This document shows positions 8,795 through 15,535 of a DNA stretch of 15,535 nt, in pieces. The stretch covers positions 1 to 15,535 of the forward strand of contig JAKAAE010000027.1 in assembly GCA_021797225.1 (NCBI GenBank). Reading direction: 5' to 3'. Within the stretch, counting starts at the first letter, position 1. The number at the start of each line of letters is the position of its first letter. A program made the position numbers and the translations under genes. The notes under the pieces are model-generated. The model saw nothing but the letters and a program-made list of their open reading frames with translations. It was not told the origin of the DNA and searched no databases. This DNA comes from Thermoplasmata archaeon. GTDB taxonomy: Archaea; Thermoplasmatota; Thermoplasmata; Thermoplasmatales; Thermoplasmataceae.

Positions 8795-9600
8795 TCATTT
8801 AATATAATCACAATTATGTGGAATGGAACCTTTCTCAATTAATTTATCTAATCTTTCTATTAGACGTCTAGCAGTTTGTAAGAAGGGGGCAATATTTTCA
8901 TCAAAATATTTTAACTCTTCATTCTTTTCTCTTTTGACATCTTCTGCAATTTTTTTTAAGTGAGCTTTTATTCCTGCCTGTTCAATAATAGAATATAAGT
9001 TAGGCCCCCCCATCCCGATTAACATCCATTACAAAGTTGTAAGTAGCCAGCACACAAGTTTCTAAGCATCTTTCTTGAAGTTGTGGTAAATTTTCATTTC
9101 GGGCGCATATGGCAATCACATCAGTTTCCGGAATGTGTTTGCGTATGGCTTCGAATATTACTTTCATTATTTCATTTGATCTCACCCCCATATTGTTGAT
9201 ATTTCGATTCCATTCATCTAAGTTCTTATAGACTTCTGACCAGTGATTCTCTATATCACTATATAAAATTTTATTCACTCTCACGAGTACATATACTTCC
9301 CCATCCTTGTTTATCATTTCCTGGTAACCAAATATAGAGTAATATTCCCATGATTTATAATTCACATCGTAGTCTGCGTGTATGAAAGGTTCCTCTTTCC
9401 TACTAATCCCTATATAAGGATACACATCTAAGCAAGCCTTACTGATGGCTCCCTTTAACACTGTAAAATTTTCTTTATGTTTTAAAAGATGTTCAGCTCT
9501 ACGTCTACTTTTATTTTGTAGATGGACAGAAATAACCGCTGTTAATATACCTGCAGAGCCAGCTATGATTCCCCCCCATTAATTCTGATATAATAGTCAT
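8795..9600 (-). pseudogene. Membrane-anchored hypothetical protein interrupted at two G7 tracts
   Basis: Three minus-strand frames form one gene if each of two runs of seven G (minus strand, 9571-9577 and 9004-9010) is read as six. The result is 268 codons from the ATG at 9600 to the stop at 8795, an exact multiple of three. The joined protein starts MTIISELMGGIIAGSAGILT, a single membrane helix (about 9-26), then a basic SRRR stop-transfer patch. A cytosolic domain of about 170 residues follows, and a charged helical C-terminus (KKIAEDVKREKNEELKYFDE). As written, the sequence yields a 153-residue middle piece from the GTG at 9461 to 9000 and a 76-residue tail from 9025 to 8795. I do not recognise the family. 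Homopolymer miscalls, true phase variation or early decay could explain it. Confidence 0.6.
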
Positions 9601-9610
9601 ACCCAATCCA

Positions 9611-9858
9611 TTACTCTTCTACATTACTTAACCCTTTATCTGTGAATTCACACTCTGTGTCAATTACCTTCACTTTTTCAAAGACTTACTTAACAATACA
9701 TTCTCTATCTCCTTCTCTCCAGGCATTTTCCTAAGTATTTCATTCTCTGCTTACATTTTTCTAATTCTGTACCTATCTTTGCTGATGGACCTTTTTGTCT
9801 ACTAAATATTTCTTAGTATTTGAATAACCTCTCCTGTATCATTAATCCCTATAAATCT
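9611..9858 (-). pseudogene. Remnant of an upstream gene with several frameshifts
   Basis: The minus strand carries four consecutive protein-like pieces in different frames: RFIGINDTGEVIQILRNI, then IFSRQKGPSAKIGTELEKCK, then AENEILRKMPGEKEIENV, then VKVIDTECEFTDKGLSNVEE followed by TAA at 9613-9611. One of the breaks is at an A5 run that would need six A. The middle is leucine- and charge-rich and may form a coiled coil. The stop lies 10 bases before the ATG of the next broken gene, the spacing expected in an operon. No start codon or family could be identified. Confidence 0.4.
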
Positions 9859-9905
9859 ACAAAAATAAAAACTTTGGCTTAATTACCTAAACTACTACAA
9901 AAATA

Positions 9906-9921
9906 CAAATATTTATATATA
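9906..9921 (+). promoter_or_regulatory. TATA-type promoter element, near copy of the MFS gene promoter
   Basis: The 16 bases CAAATATTTATATATA recur exactly at 11460-11475 upstream of the MFS gene, and the next 20 or so bases also align with few differences. Here no gene starts at the matching distance: the predicted transcript start is near 9945. It may be a second, upstream promoter for the secreted protein gene at 10010, giving a leader of about 65 bases, or the relic of a duplicated gene start. Confidence 0.45.
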
Positions 9922-9982
9922 AAAATGGATGAAATTATAATAATATAATTTAGAAATGTAGTTTTTTCCACAGTAAAAATCT

Positions 9983-9995
9983 TAAATATATAATG
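9983..9995 (+). promoter_or_regulatory. TATA box of the secreted protein gene
   Basis: TAAATATATAATG is centred about 22 bases before the ATG at 10010. This is the distance at which archaeal transcription starts, so the message is probably leaderless. No Shine-Dalgarno is seen. Confidence 0.6.
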
Positions 9996-10009
9996 CTATT
10001 AAAATAAAT

Positions 10010-10978
10010 ATGAACAAAAAAGTTATAAAACTTGTTATCGTAATAATAGTGGTATTTATGCTACTGCCCATGATAACTTCCATATCTCAAGCTTCCGGAA
10101 TCGGTACGTCAAATATTATTCTAAATTCTACAACAGGTTCTACAGGAAGAGGGGGGTCTATATCAACAGGATACACTGTTAAACTTGTAAGCGGTAGTGC
10201 ATGGGGAACAACAATAAGTGCCACAGGTTTGCCATCAGATATAAAAGTGGCATTTTCAAGTTCTGGGGGCGATCCAACATACACAGGTACAATGACCATA
10301 ACGGTGAGTAAAGATACATCACCCGGAATATATAATATTTCAATAGCTGCATCTGGCGATGATCCGAGTCCTTCGGTTACATATAAATTGAACGTTACGA
10401 ATTCCACAGTTACAACTCCCGTCGTTCCAGTGATATCTAATAATTTACCATTTGAAATAGGCGGGGGTGTAATTGCAATTTCTTTGATACTGGCTATTTT
10501 CCTTATATTTATCCAGATACCGGATAAGAATAGGTTGTATCTCCTGATTTCGGCATCAGTTATTGCTTTAATACCTGCCATATACCTTGCAGTGGATAAT
10601 CCTTTGCTGAAAACATCGGCACCATTACACTATGGGCTTCTGATTCTTTTTATAATTCTATTAGTTGTCTCTCTTATAATGGCGTTTACTAATAAAATGA
10701 AGGATTATTCCATGTATTTATATAGAATTCTCGGTGGCGGTATGTTTATAATTATGATTGCTGACATAGTTTTTGGGCTTCCACTATCATCTTTGTATTC
10801 CATCACGCCATATATAGGCTGGAAATATCTATTCGGTTTCGGTACAACTTCCTATTCATCATTTTATTTATCGCTTGCATTCTCTCTTATAATGATAGCT
10901 TCTGCACTTCTATTTTCATTGTCAATAAGGAAACAAAAAATTGGAGTTAAAAAACCAACAGCAAATAAAAAATCATAA
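10010..10978 (+). CDS. Secreted/membrane protein: signal peptide, Ig-like domain and about five membrane helices
   Basis: The 322-aa product has a signal peptide (MNKK then a hydrophobic core, probable cleavage after residue 28-29). An extracellular beta-rich domain follows (about 30-130, with STGRGGSISTGYTV and TMTITVSKDTSPGIYNISI, the pattern of bacterial and archaeal Ig-like repeats). After it come about five membrane helices at roughly 150-170, 177-196, 207-227, 239-259 and 285-306, and a lysine-rich tail. NxS/T sites (NST, NIS, NVT) in the outer domain could be N-glycosylated. The topology suggests a cell-surface protein whose outer domain is displayed on a membrane base. I know no function for it. 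The gene is intact, follows its own TATA box and ends TAA just before a T-run. Confidence 0.85.
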   Translation: MNKKVIKLVIVIIVVFMLLPMITSISQASGIGTSNIILNSTTGSTGRGGSISTGYTVKLVSGSAWGTTISATGLPSDIKVAFSSSGGDPTYTGTMTITVSKDTSPGIYNISIAASGDDPSPSVTYKLNVTNSTVTTPVVPVISNNLPFEIGGGVIAISLILAIFLIFIQIPDKNRLYLLISASVIALIPAIYLAVDNPLLKTSAPLHYGLLILFIILLVVSLIMAFTNKMKDYSMYLYRILGGGMFIIMIADIVFGLPLSSLYSITPYIGWKYLFGFGTTSYSSFYLSLAFSLIMIASALLFSLSIRKQKIGVKKPTANKKS

Positions 10979-10983
10979 ATAAA

Positions 10984-10997
10984 TTTTAATTTTTTTT
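10984..10997 (+). terminator. T-rich terminator after the secreted protein gene
   Basis: A TTTTAA stretch followed by eight T lies 6-20 bases past the stop codon. Runs of T without a hairpin terminate transcription in archaea. Confidence 0.4.
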
Positions 10998-11459
10998 AAT
11001 CCAAATATTTAGAAATCTCTTCATTGTGAGATTATTGAAGTTTATTTCAATAATTGTAGATATTAATGATATTTATTTTATTAGTGTAAATGCTATATGA
11101 GAAATAACCAATACAAGGAATCAATATGGATTTTTGCAGATGTATAGGGAGGTGGAGTTAAACAATACTTTTATTTTGTACTACCTTTTGAATCTCCACT
11201 GATTCTTTATTGCTAATAGGCATCTTCTTTCCAGAAGGGAAGTTCACGATGTCTGGTTAATGAATATTTAATCCCTGTATATATATGGTTGGAGTATGCT
11301 CTGTTTCCCAAAAATTTGGACAATTTTTTAGTGTAATGTTGATAGATGGCGCGTACCCTTTATTATTTAGAAAGTTACCGGGGGGAATATAATTCGATCG
11401 TATGATTGAGATAATGACAGCACTTTCAGCACACTATTGCTAAACCTGTACAAAATATC
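10998..11459. other. Gene-free spacer between the secreted protein gene and the MFS gene
   Basis: No frame of convincing length or composition is seen on either strand. Short fragments only are present, for example a 16-codon plus-strand frame from ATG at 11097 and a minus-strand 29-codon frame around 11150-11250 (FPSGKKMPISNKESVEIQK). These could be traces of lost genes, but I cannot identify them. Confidence 0.5.
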
Positions 11460-11475
11460 CAAATATTTATATATA
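11460..11475 (+). promoter_or_regulatory. TATA box of the MFS transporter gene
   Basis: CAAATATTTATATATA places a TATA centre about 24 bases before the ATG at 11494. This predicts a leaderless transcript. The same 16 bases occur at 9906-9921. Confidence 0.65.
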
Positions 11476-11493
11476 GAAACAGATTAAATTATC

Positions 11494-12894
11494 ATGGCAA
11501 AAGATGATTCAACCATTAACACGGATTTGTTAGCTAGGCTTGATAGAATACCATGGAATTCATGGCACTCTTTCGTCTTTGCTATACTGTTTGCCGGAGT
11601 AATACTGGAAGGTTTTTCTATTTCACTGGGTGGAGCTACGCTGGGAACAATTGAAAGTGAATTTAACTTAACCTCATTCCAGGCTATACTGCTTACTCCA
11701 CTGTATCTCGTTGGTGCCTTAATCGGAGCTTTTACAATGGGTTCACTTTCAGATTACATAGGAAGAAAAAGGGTTTTCATAATCACAGTAATCATTGTTA
11801 TTGTTGGCAGTTTGATTGTTGCGTTATCATTTAATTATGGCAGTCTTGTCTTTGGAAGGATTATCACTGCAATTGGAGCTGAGGGGGAAGTTGCAGTTGC
11901 GAACACAGGATTATCTGAATTTGTTCAGCCATCAAGAAGAGGCCTGGTTGTATCATCGGGCAACGCAACAGCTTTTGATATTGGGACATTCGCCGCATCA
12001 CTTGTGGGCTTTTTTGCAATAATTTTGCTTCCAGCCGATATAGGATAGAGAGTTGCTTTTTCCTCAGCTATTATATTAGGTGTCATTGTTTTTGTTGCCA
12101 GGATAAAATTGCCTGAATCCATCAGGTATTTAATTAAAAATGGAAGACAGAAAGAAGCGGAAACGATTGTAACATCCATAGAAGCTGCGTATACAAAGAA
12201 GACAGGAAAAACACTTCCACCTGTTTCATCAGAGCAGCTTGAATTTTCTAGGCAGACCGTAGCCGAAAGGTATGCTTATGTTTTTAAAAAATATCCAAAA
12301 AGGATTTCACTTGCTGTAATACTTAACATTACCGAGGTATGGCCCTATTATGCAGCCTTTTCGGTTATACCTGTTATACTGATAAAGTTCTTCCATTTTA
12401 CCTCTGCATCAAGCAGTTATTCGTTAATTTTCATTACACTTGCTGGTGTAGCCGGAATAATAACAATGTCCTTTGCACTTGATAGAATAGGCAGGAGAAA
12501 AACAATTACTACCTCCTACGGAATCGCAGCCCTCCTATTTCTTATTATAGGGATTATTTCCGCCCATGTATCCATTCTCCTTTTCATTATTTTACTTGTA
12601 GTTTTATACTTCTGGGTATATGCTGCAGCAGGTGTACTGTATCCCCAGCTTGCTGAAATGTTCCCGACAGAGGTTAGAAATACTGCCATAGGTATCGCAA
12701 TCGGGATAGGAAGAATAGGCGGAATAATTGGCATTATTATACTTGCAGTTATATTGAGCCATGGTGTAATTGTAGTATTCGGAATCACCGCTGTTGTAAT
12801 GGCAGTTGGTGCAATATCGGAGTTATTGATTGGGCCTGAAACTGGATTAAAATCACTGGAAATTACTTCCAGGGAAGAGGTTAAGTCAAGATAA
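11494..12894 (+). pseudogene. MFS sugar-porter-type transporter with an in-frame TAG
   Basis: The reading frame of 467 codons is continuous except for TAG at 12046-12048. It encodes a 12-helix major facilitator of the sugar-porter/metabolite:H+ type. Motifs seen: the loop 2-3 motif GSLSDYIGRKR, the PESIRYLIKNGR motif after helix 6, DRIGRRK in the second half and EMFPTEVRNTAIG near helix 10. The residues around the stop read DIG-stop-RVAF, where family members usually have Trp (GWR). A single TGG to TAG change explains it. The substrate cannot be told from sequence; a sugar, organic acid or amino acid are options. Because the rest of the frame is clean, the mutation looks recent. Readthrough, or re-initiation at the ATG at 12109, would be needed to make more than the first 184 residues. 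Confidence 0.85.
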
Positions 12895-12946
12895 TTGTAT
12901 ATTAAAATAATTTTAAGGCAAAACTATTGATTGTTATTGACGCAGA

Positions 12947-13218
12947 AGAACGCAACATTCAACTAACCACAGAAGTGGGAATCTGCTATGAGGAAATTCG
13001 TTAAAAATACCGTGAAATACACGAAGCAGTATAATAAAAGAGGCAATTCTAAATCAGGATTCGCAGTCGATAACGGAATACCCTGAAGGAACGTGGTACA
13101 GACACGGACTGACAGGGTTGATAATCCTACGTTCTGCACTACCCTCATCATGCGATTTTTTAATATTGATGTATTCCGGAATGGTTTACCATACTCTATA
13201 ATAAAGGAATATTTATAA
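12947..13218 (+). pseudogene. Degraded transposase C-terminal remnant
   Basis: One plus-strand frame reads NATFN-stop-PQKWESAMRKFVKNTVKYTK... and later SGFAVDNGIP-stop-RNVVQTRTDRVDNPTFCT, with stops at about 12971 and 13084. The pattern GFAVD...W.V.Q.R.DRVDN..FCT resembles the C-terminal part of DDE transposases common in Thermoplasmata, with the second stop near an expected Trp. The longest intact part is 12988-13086. The family assignment is tentative because I rely on remembered resemblance. Confidence 0.4.
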
Positions 13219-13220
13219 AC
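13208..13220 (+). promoter_or_regulatory. Likely TATA box of the vapB-like gene
   Basis: AATATTTATAAAC is centred about 39 bases before the ATG at 13253, so the message would have a leader of about 14 bases. A GTGAT sequence 4 bases before the ATG may serve as the ribosome binding site. Confidence 0.45.
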
Positions 13221-13252
13221 TATATCTACTATGACAGACATATAAGTGATAT

Positions 13253-13477
13253 ATGTTGGAAGATGAAATAATCATTATACAATTAAAGAAATCTGTGGCA
13301 GAAGTTCTCAGAGAAATGAAGAAATATCCAAGTGAGACTTATAGTGAAATCATTCTGGAGCTGGTAAAGAATTCCCGTGAGACCCATATACTTAATACAG
13401 TCGCCGAGAAAATTCAGGGATCAAAAATGAAAGAACTATGGGGAGAAGGAGATTACAGCGGTTGGGAAAATGCCTGA
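13253..13477 (+). CDS. vapB: VapB-family antitoxin, orphaned
   Basis: The 74-aa product has a short N-terminal strand (IIIIQL) and an amphipathic helix pair (SVAEVLREMKKYPSETYSEI), the layout of a DNA-binding antitoxin of ribbon-helix-helix type. The C-terminal toxin-binding tail ends ELWGEGDYSGWENA, an ending typical of archaeal VapB proteins. VapB normally neutralises the PIN-domain RNase VapC and represses its own promoter. An ATG at 13470 overlaps the stop by 8 bases (ATGCCTGA), the usual place for vapC, but that frame ends after about 18 codons (MPESGDSILTKQIGAGI). Transposase-like coding follows in another frame. The partner toxin is therefore missing here; a PIN toxin gene does exist at the right edge on the opposite strand. 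Confidence 0.65.
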   Translation: MLEDEIIIIQLKKSVAEVLREMKKYPSETYSEIILELVKNSRETHILNTVAEKIQGSKMKELWGEGDYSGWENA

Positions 13478-13483
13478 ATCCGG

Positions 13484-13722
13484 AGACTCAATACTCACCA
13501 AGCAAATTGGAGCAGGAATATAACATATACCAAAATTCTATGGAACAATGGAAGGAGAACAATAGCTACAGTAAAAGATGGCCCGTGGAGATATGTTTTT
13601 CTGGATTGAAAAGAGTGAAGTCAGAGGTTATTAAAACTAAGAAAATAAAGTATATAATACCGGAATTGACTCTGAAGGTAAGCAATTACAATATTATGAT
13701 GGGAGTGGCATATGCCTATTAA
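13484..13722 (+). pseudogene. IS5-like transposase C-terminal fragment
   Basis: The frame reads KLEQEYNIYQNSMEQWKENN followed by YSKRWPVEICFSGLKRVKSE and a tail with LTLKVSNYNIMM. The motif W-x-VE-x-x-FS-x-x-KR carries the last acidic residue of the DDE catalytic triad of IS5/IS4-type transposases. The frame could start at an ATG at 13438 inside vapB, but residues before about 13484 are just vapB in another frame. Only the last 75 or so residues of the enzyme remain, so it is dead. It sits where vapC should be. Confidence 0.6.
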
Positions 13723-13739
13723 TTATAAAACACACCAAA

Positions 13740-13842
13740 TCTCCGGCAAGCCTTTATAAAGCATATGCTAAATATCTAGTTTCCACTTTTTGACGAAAAG
13801 AAATACTTATAAGCACTATCAAATTAAGGGTATTAGGAACTA
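13740..13842 (+). promoter_or_regulatory. Candidate CRISPR leader with promoter
   Basis: This AT-rich stretch precedes the first repeat. A TATA-like ATACTTATAAGC (13803-13814) predicts a transcript start close to 13835, just before repeat 1, so the array would be transcribed rightward. Repeat orientation (ending ATTGAAA) agrees with the leader being on this side. Confidence 0.4.
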
Positions 13843-14002
13843 GATAAAATAGAACCTTAATAGGATTGAAATTATTCAGCGAGTTTAAGGAGAAAGGTTT
13901 CTTATAGGATAAAATAGAACCTTAATAGGATTGAAACGTTAAGAAATCACTTAATTTTTGATATTTGTAATTTGATAAAATAGAACCTTAATAGGATTGA
14001 AA
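13843..14002 (+). CRISPR. Short CRISPR array, three identical 29-base repeats and two spacers
   Basis: Repeats lie at 13843-13871, 13908-13936 and 13974-14002. They begin GATAAAATAGAACC and end TAGGATTGAAA, and all three copies are identical. The spacers are 36 bases (13872-13907) and 37 bases (13937-13973). The ATTGAAA end is usual for archaeal type I and III repeats. No cas gene is present in the window and no fourth repeat follows. The last repeat is undecayed, which is odd for the leader-distal end. I see no match of either spacer elsewhere in the window. Confidence 0.9.
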
Positions 14003-14365
14003 TTTTGCAAATCGCTGGGAAGCAATAATGCCCAGATATCCCGTTGTAATAAAGGTAGAGACCAAGAAGTCCGTGTCGCTTAAAGACATTGATAATGATT
14101 CTTCTAGCATAGAATATATCCGTCTATTTGACTATTCATTTAAGTTTGAAATCCCTTCTATACTGAACTTTAAAACCAGAACTTTATTTTTTTCCAGTAA
14201 CTATTTTACGTTATTTAATATTGAAGATTTACTAACACGCCTGAATCCTATAACTCCGATGGGCTGCCTTGTTTTATACGAATTTAATATAGTGTTTACT
14301 TCATTTTTTCTGGCGTATAATTCATCTTCATTCAATTCCCTTCCAAATATAAATTTTTTATAAGC
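14003..14365 (-). pseudogene. Decayed archaeal AAA-type ATPase gene (5' portion)
   Basis: The minus strand reads AYKKFIFGRELNEDELYARK, then NEVNTILNSYKTRQPIGVIG, then FRRVSKSSILNNVK, matching the N-terminus and P-loop of the archaeal ATPase family (ATPase_2/STAND-like), whose loop is usually GxRRxGKTS. The P-loop glycine before Lys is Ser here. TAG stops interrupt at 14203-14201 and 14134-14132, and no start codon remains. The frame stays coding-like (EESLSMSLSDTDFLVSTFIT) until it meets the last CRISPR repeat at 14002. The gene is clearly dead. Confidence 0.65.
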
Positions 14366-14831
14366 ATTGTTTGTTTTTTCTAATTGTTAAAACAGTACCT
14401 GGATTTAACGCGGTATTACGCCTGTTTTTTTAATGTGCTGCGTACTGTAATTTTAAAGATTTCTCTGCAATTGCTGTCTGGCCCCATTATTTTATTTTTA
14501 TACCCCCTAGTTTCTCTTTATGATCAGTAAATTTCAGTTGAGACAAAAGTATTATACTTAACACTCAACTTAAATATAATTTTTCCATTATATAAAATTG
14601 TAAATACTTTCTTAACAGAAGCTAACAGATATTTAGTTGCTTAACCAGTATTCTTGCGATCTGGAATACTCCATTAAATTGTGAGACAAGGTTGTTGATA
14701 TTTATACAATTATGGAGACAATCACTACTATTATTTTTAATAAGGCATTATATTACTAATATTGTATTTATATATAATTATTCCACTTGCTATTATAAAT
14801 CTGATAATTGAAAGTATACAAAAATCAATAT
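14366..14831. other. AT-rich stretch with no recognisable gene
   Basis: I see no frame of protein-like composition and no clear RNA structure. TATA-like stretches (for example ATATTGTATTTATATATAAT at 14759-14778) are expected by chance in such AT-rich DNA. It separates two dead genes and probably represents eroded mobile DNA. Confidence 0.45.
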
Positions 14832-15059
14832 TTTGAACAAAATAAAAGAATATGGTTTGAGTTTGTCTTTACCCCTAAGCATGGATCATAGCTGAACATT
14901 GTTGAAATGCTGTTCAGCAAGCTTGCAAGAACCATCCTTCGTGAGATCAAGGTAAATACCATTGATGAACTGAAGGAAAGTATTGATAAGTACTTTGAAA
15001 TAATTAACAGATGACCCTTAATATTCAGATGGAAGTATAAAATGGATGAGATGCAATAG
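14832..15059 (+). pseudogene. IS630-family transposase C-terminal remnant
   Basis: The frame reads WFEFVFTPKHGS-stop-LNIVEMLFSKLARTILREI, then a helical stretch, another stop, and PLIFRWKYKMDEMQ before a final TAG. FTPKHGSWLNxVE..FSKLAR is the motif carrying the last catalytic Glu of IS630 transposases, and FRWKYKMDE is the usual end of this subgroup. In-frame stops are TAG at 14889 (where the family has Trp) and TGA at 15012. The N-terminal two thirds are gone. Confidence 0.75.
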
Positions 15060-15275
15060 CATATGAATTAAGGGAACAATCATCCAGTAATGCACCTATA
15101 TTTTAATCAAAAAAACAATTGAAAACACGATATTTATGTTTCTATGTAAATCGATATTGGTTGTGTATGTTTCTATATTATAAATTTTAAAATATTTATG
15201 AAAATTATCCGGGATTACAATTAAAGTTACTGAAAGGTTCAAAGAATAGTTAAGATAAATCATCCTTAAAAAGAT

Positions 15276-15535
15276 TTAAATTTGAAGTATATCTATGTTC
15301 TTATCCTTAATTTTGTTAAAGTCTGAATCCAGTGTTATAAATTTATTGTTATTCTTCAGAGCAATGCCTGCTATTAAAATATCATTTTCATTTATCAGGT
15401 CTCCAGAACTTCTCAATTTTCTAAATATTTCGGCAGATCTTGCTGCGGAGGTATTGTCTGGATATAATACAGTTATATTTTTTATAAATTCTTCAAGCAC
15501 TTTATTTTTTTTATCTGAATATTTCAATAATTCAT
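15276..15535 (-). CDS. vapC: PIN-domain toxin, VapC family (5' end outside window)
   Basis: The C-terminal 86 or so residues are present. The frame stays open to the window edge (ELLKYSDKKNKVLEEF), so a TTG at 15527 is internal rather than a start. PIN features: the ENDILIAGIAL helix with the third acidic residue and ITLDSDF with the last acidic residues, both metal-binding positions. VapC toxins are RNases held in check by VapB. The matching antitoxin should lie just to the right, outside the window; the vapB at 13253 is on the other strand and almost 2 kb away. The gene ends in TAA and shows no damage. Confidence 0.8.
   Translation of the reverse strand, partial: ELLKYSDKKNKVLEEFIKNITVLYPDNTSAARSAEIFRKLRSSGDLINENDILIAGIALKNNNKFITLDSDFNKIKDKNIDILQI

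Noticed and set aside
10087..10581. Long minus-strand frame of 164 codons opposite the secreted protein gene
   Set aside because: The plus-strand gene has a signal peptide, membrane helices, a TATA box and a terminator; the minus frame is proline- and valine-rich mirror sequence without a promoter.
12947..13150. Possible TnpB/IS605 end with a CCAC-AGAA-GTGG hairpin
   Set aside because: A 4-base stem is too weak, and the translated text fits a DDE transposase better than a TnpB zinc-finger end.
12963..13241. Minus-strand frame of 92 codons
   Set aside because: Its content is antisense to the transposase-like plus-strand remnant and has no recognisable motif or good start signal.
14003..14080. 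Further CRISPR spacer-repeat units after repeat 3
   Set aside because: No fourth copy or partial copy of the repeat was found at the expected 36-37 base spacing.
14028..14363. Plus-strand frame of 111 codons to the right of the CRISPR array
   Set aside because: The opposite strand carries a recognisable, though broken, ATPase; the plus frame is its shadow.

Overview
The window looks like an accessory, defence-rich stretch of a low-GC archaeal genome, most probably a Thermoplasmata-type acidophile (Ferroplasma, Cuniculiplasma or a relative). This is inference. It rests on archaeal TATA boxes about 24 bases before leaderless starts (MFS gene, secreted protein gene), the AT-rich codon use, sugar-porter and vapB genes of an archaeal kind, and many decayed transposases. 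No rRNA or tRNA was seen.

Region 1 (1-8220, all minus strand) is one tightly packed operon read right to left: a 5-methylcytosine DNA methyltransferase (drmMII-like), a MutY/Mig-type DNA glycosylase with an iron-sulfur cluster, a 1251-aa helicase (drmA), a DUF1998 protein (drmB), and a zinc-ribbon protein cut by the left edge. Stop-start distances are a 4-base overlap, 1, 1 and 3 bases. Methyltransferase, drmA and drmB are the core of a class 2 DISARM anti-phage system. The inserted glycosylase has a tyrosine at the position of the catalytic lysine of endonuclease III, as in the Mig thymine-DNA glycosylase. That suggests it repairs the T:G mismatches left when the methyltransferase's own 5mC deaminates. 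The methyltransferase has no ordinary start codon in frame before motif I, and one extra A in a run of five would explain this.

Region 2 (8220-10000) holds a short regulatory-looking palindrome cluster and two adjacent minus-strand genes broken by frameshifts. The second, a membrane-anchored protein of about 267 aa, is interrupted at two separate runs of seven G; one G fewer in each gives a single open frame.

Region 3 (10000-12900) carries an intact secreted or membrane protein gene and an MFS sugar-porter-type gene with one in-frame TAG, both with clear promoters.

Region 4 (12900-15535) is a graveyard and island edge. It contains a decayed transposase, an orphan vapB antitoxin whose vapC seems to have been replaced by an IS5-like transposase tail, a three-repeat CRISPR array without cas genes, a decayed AAA-type ATPase gene, an IS630 transposase tail, and a PIN-domain toxin running off the right edge.

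The most interesting system is the DISARM-like operon with a built-in mismatch glycosylase and an additional uncharacterised zinc-ribbon gene.
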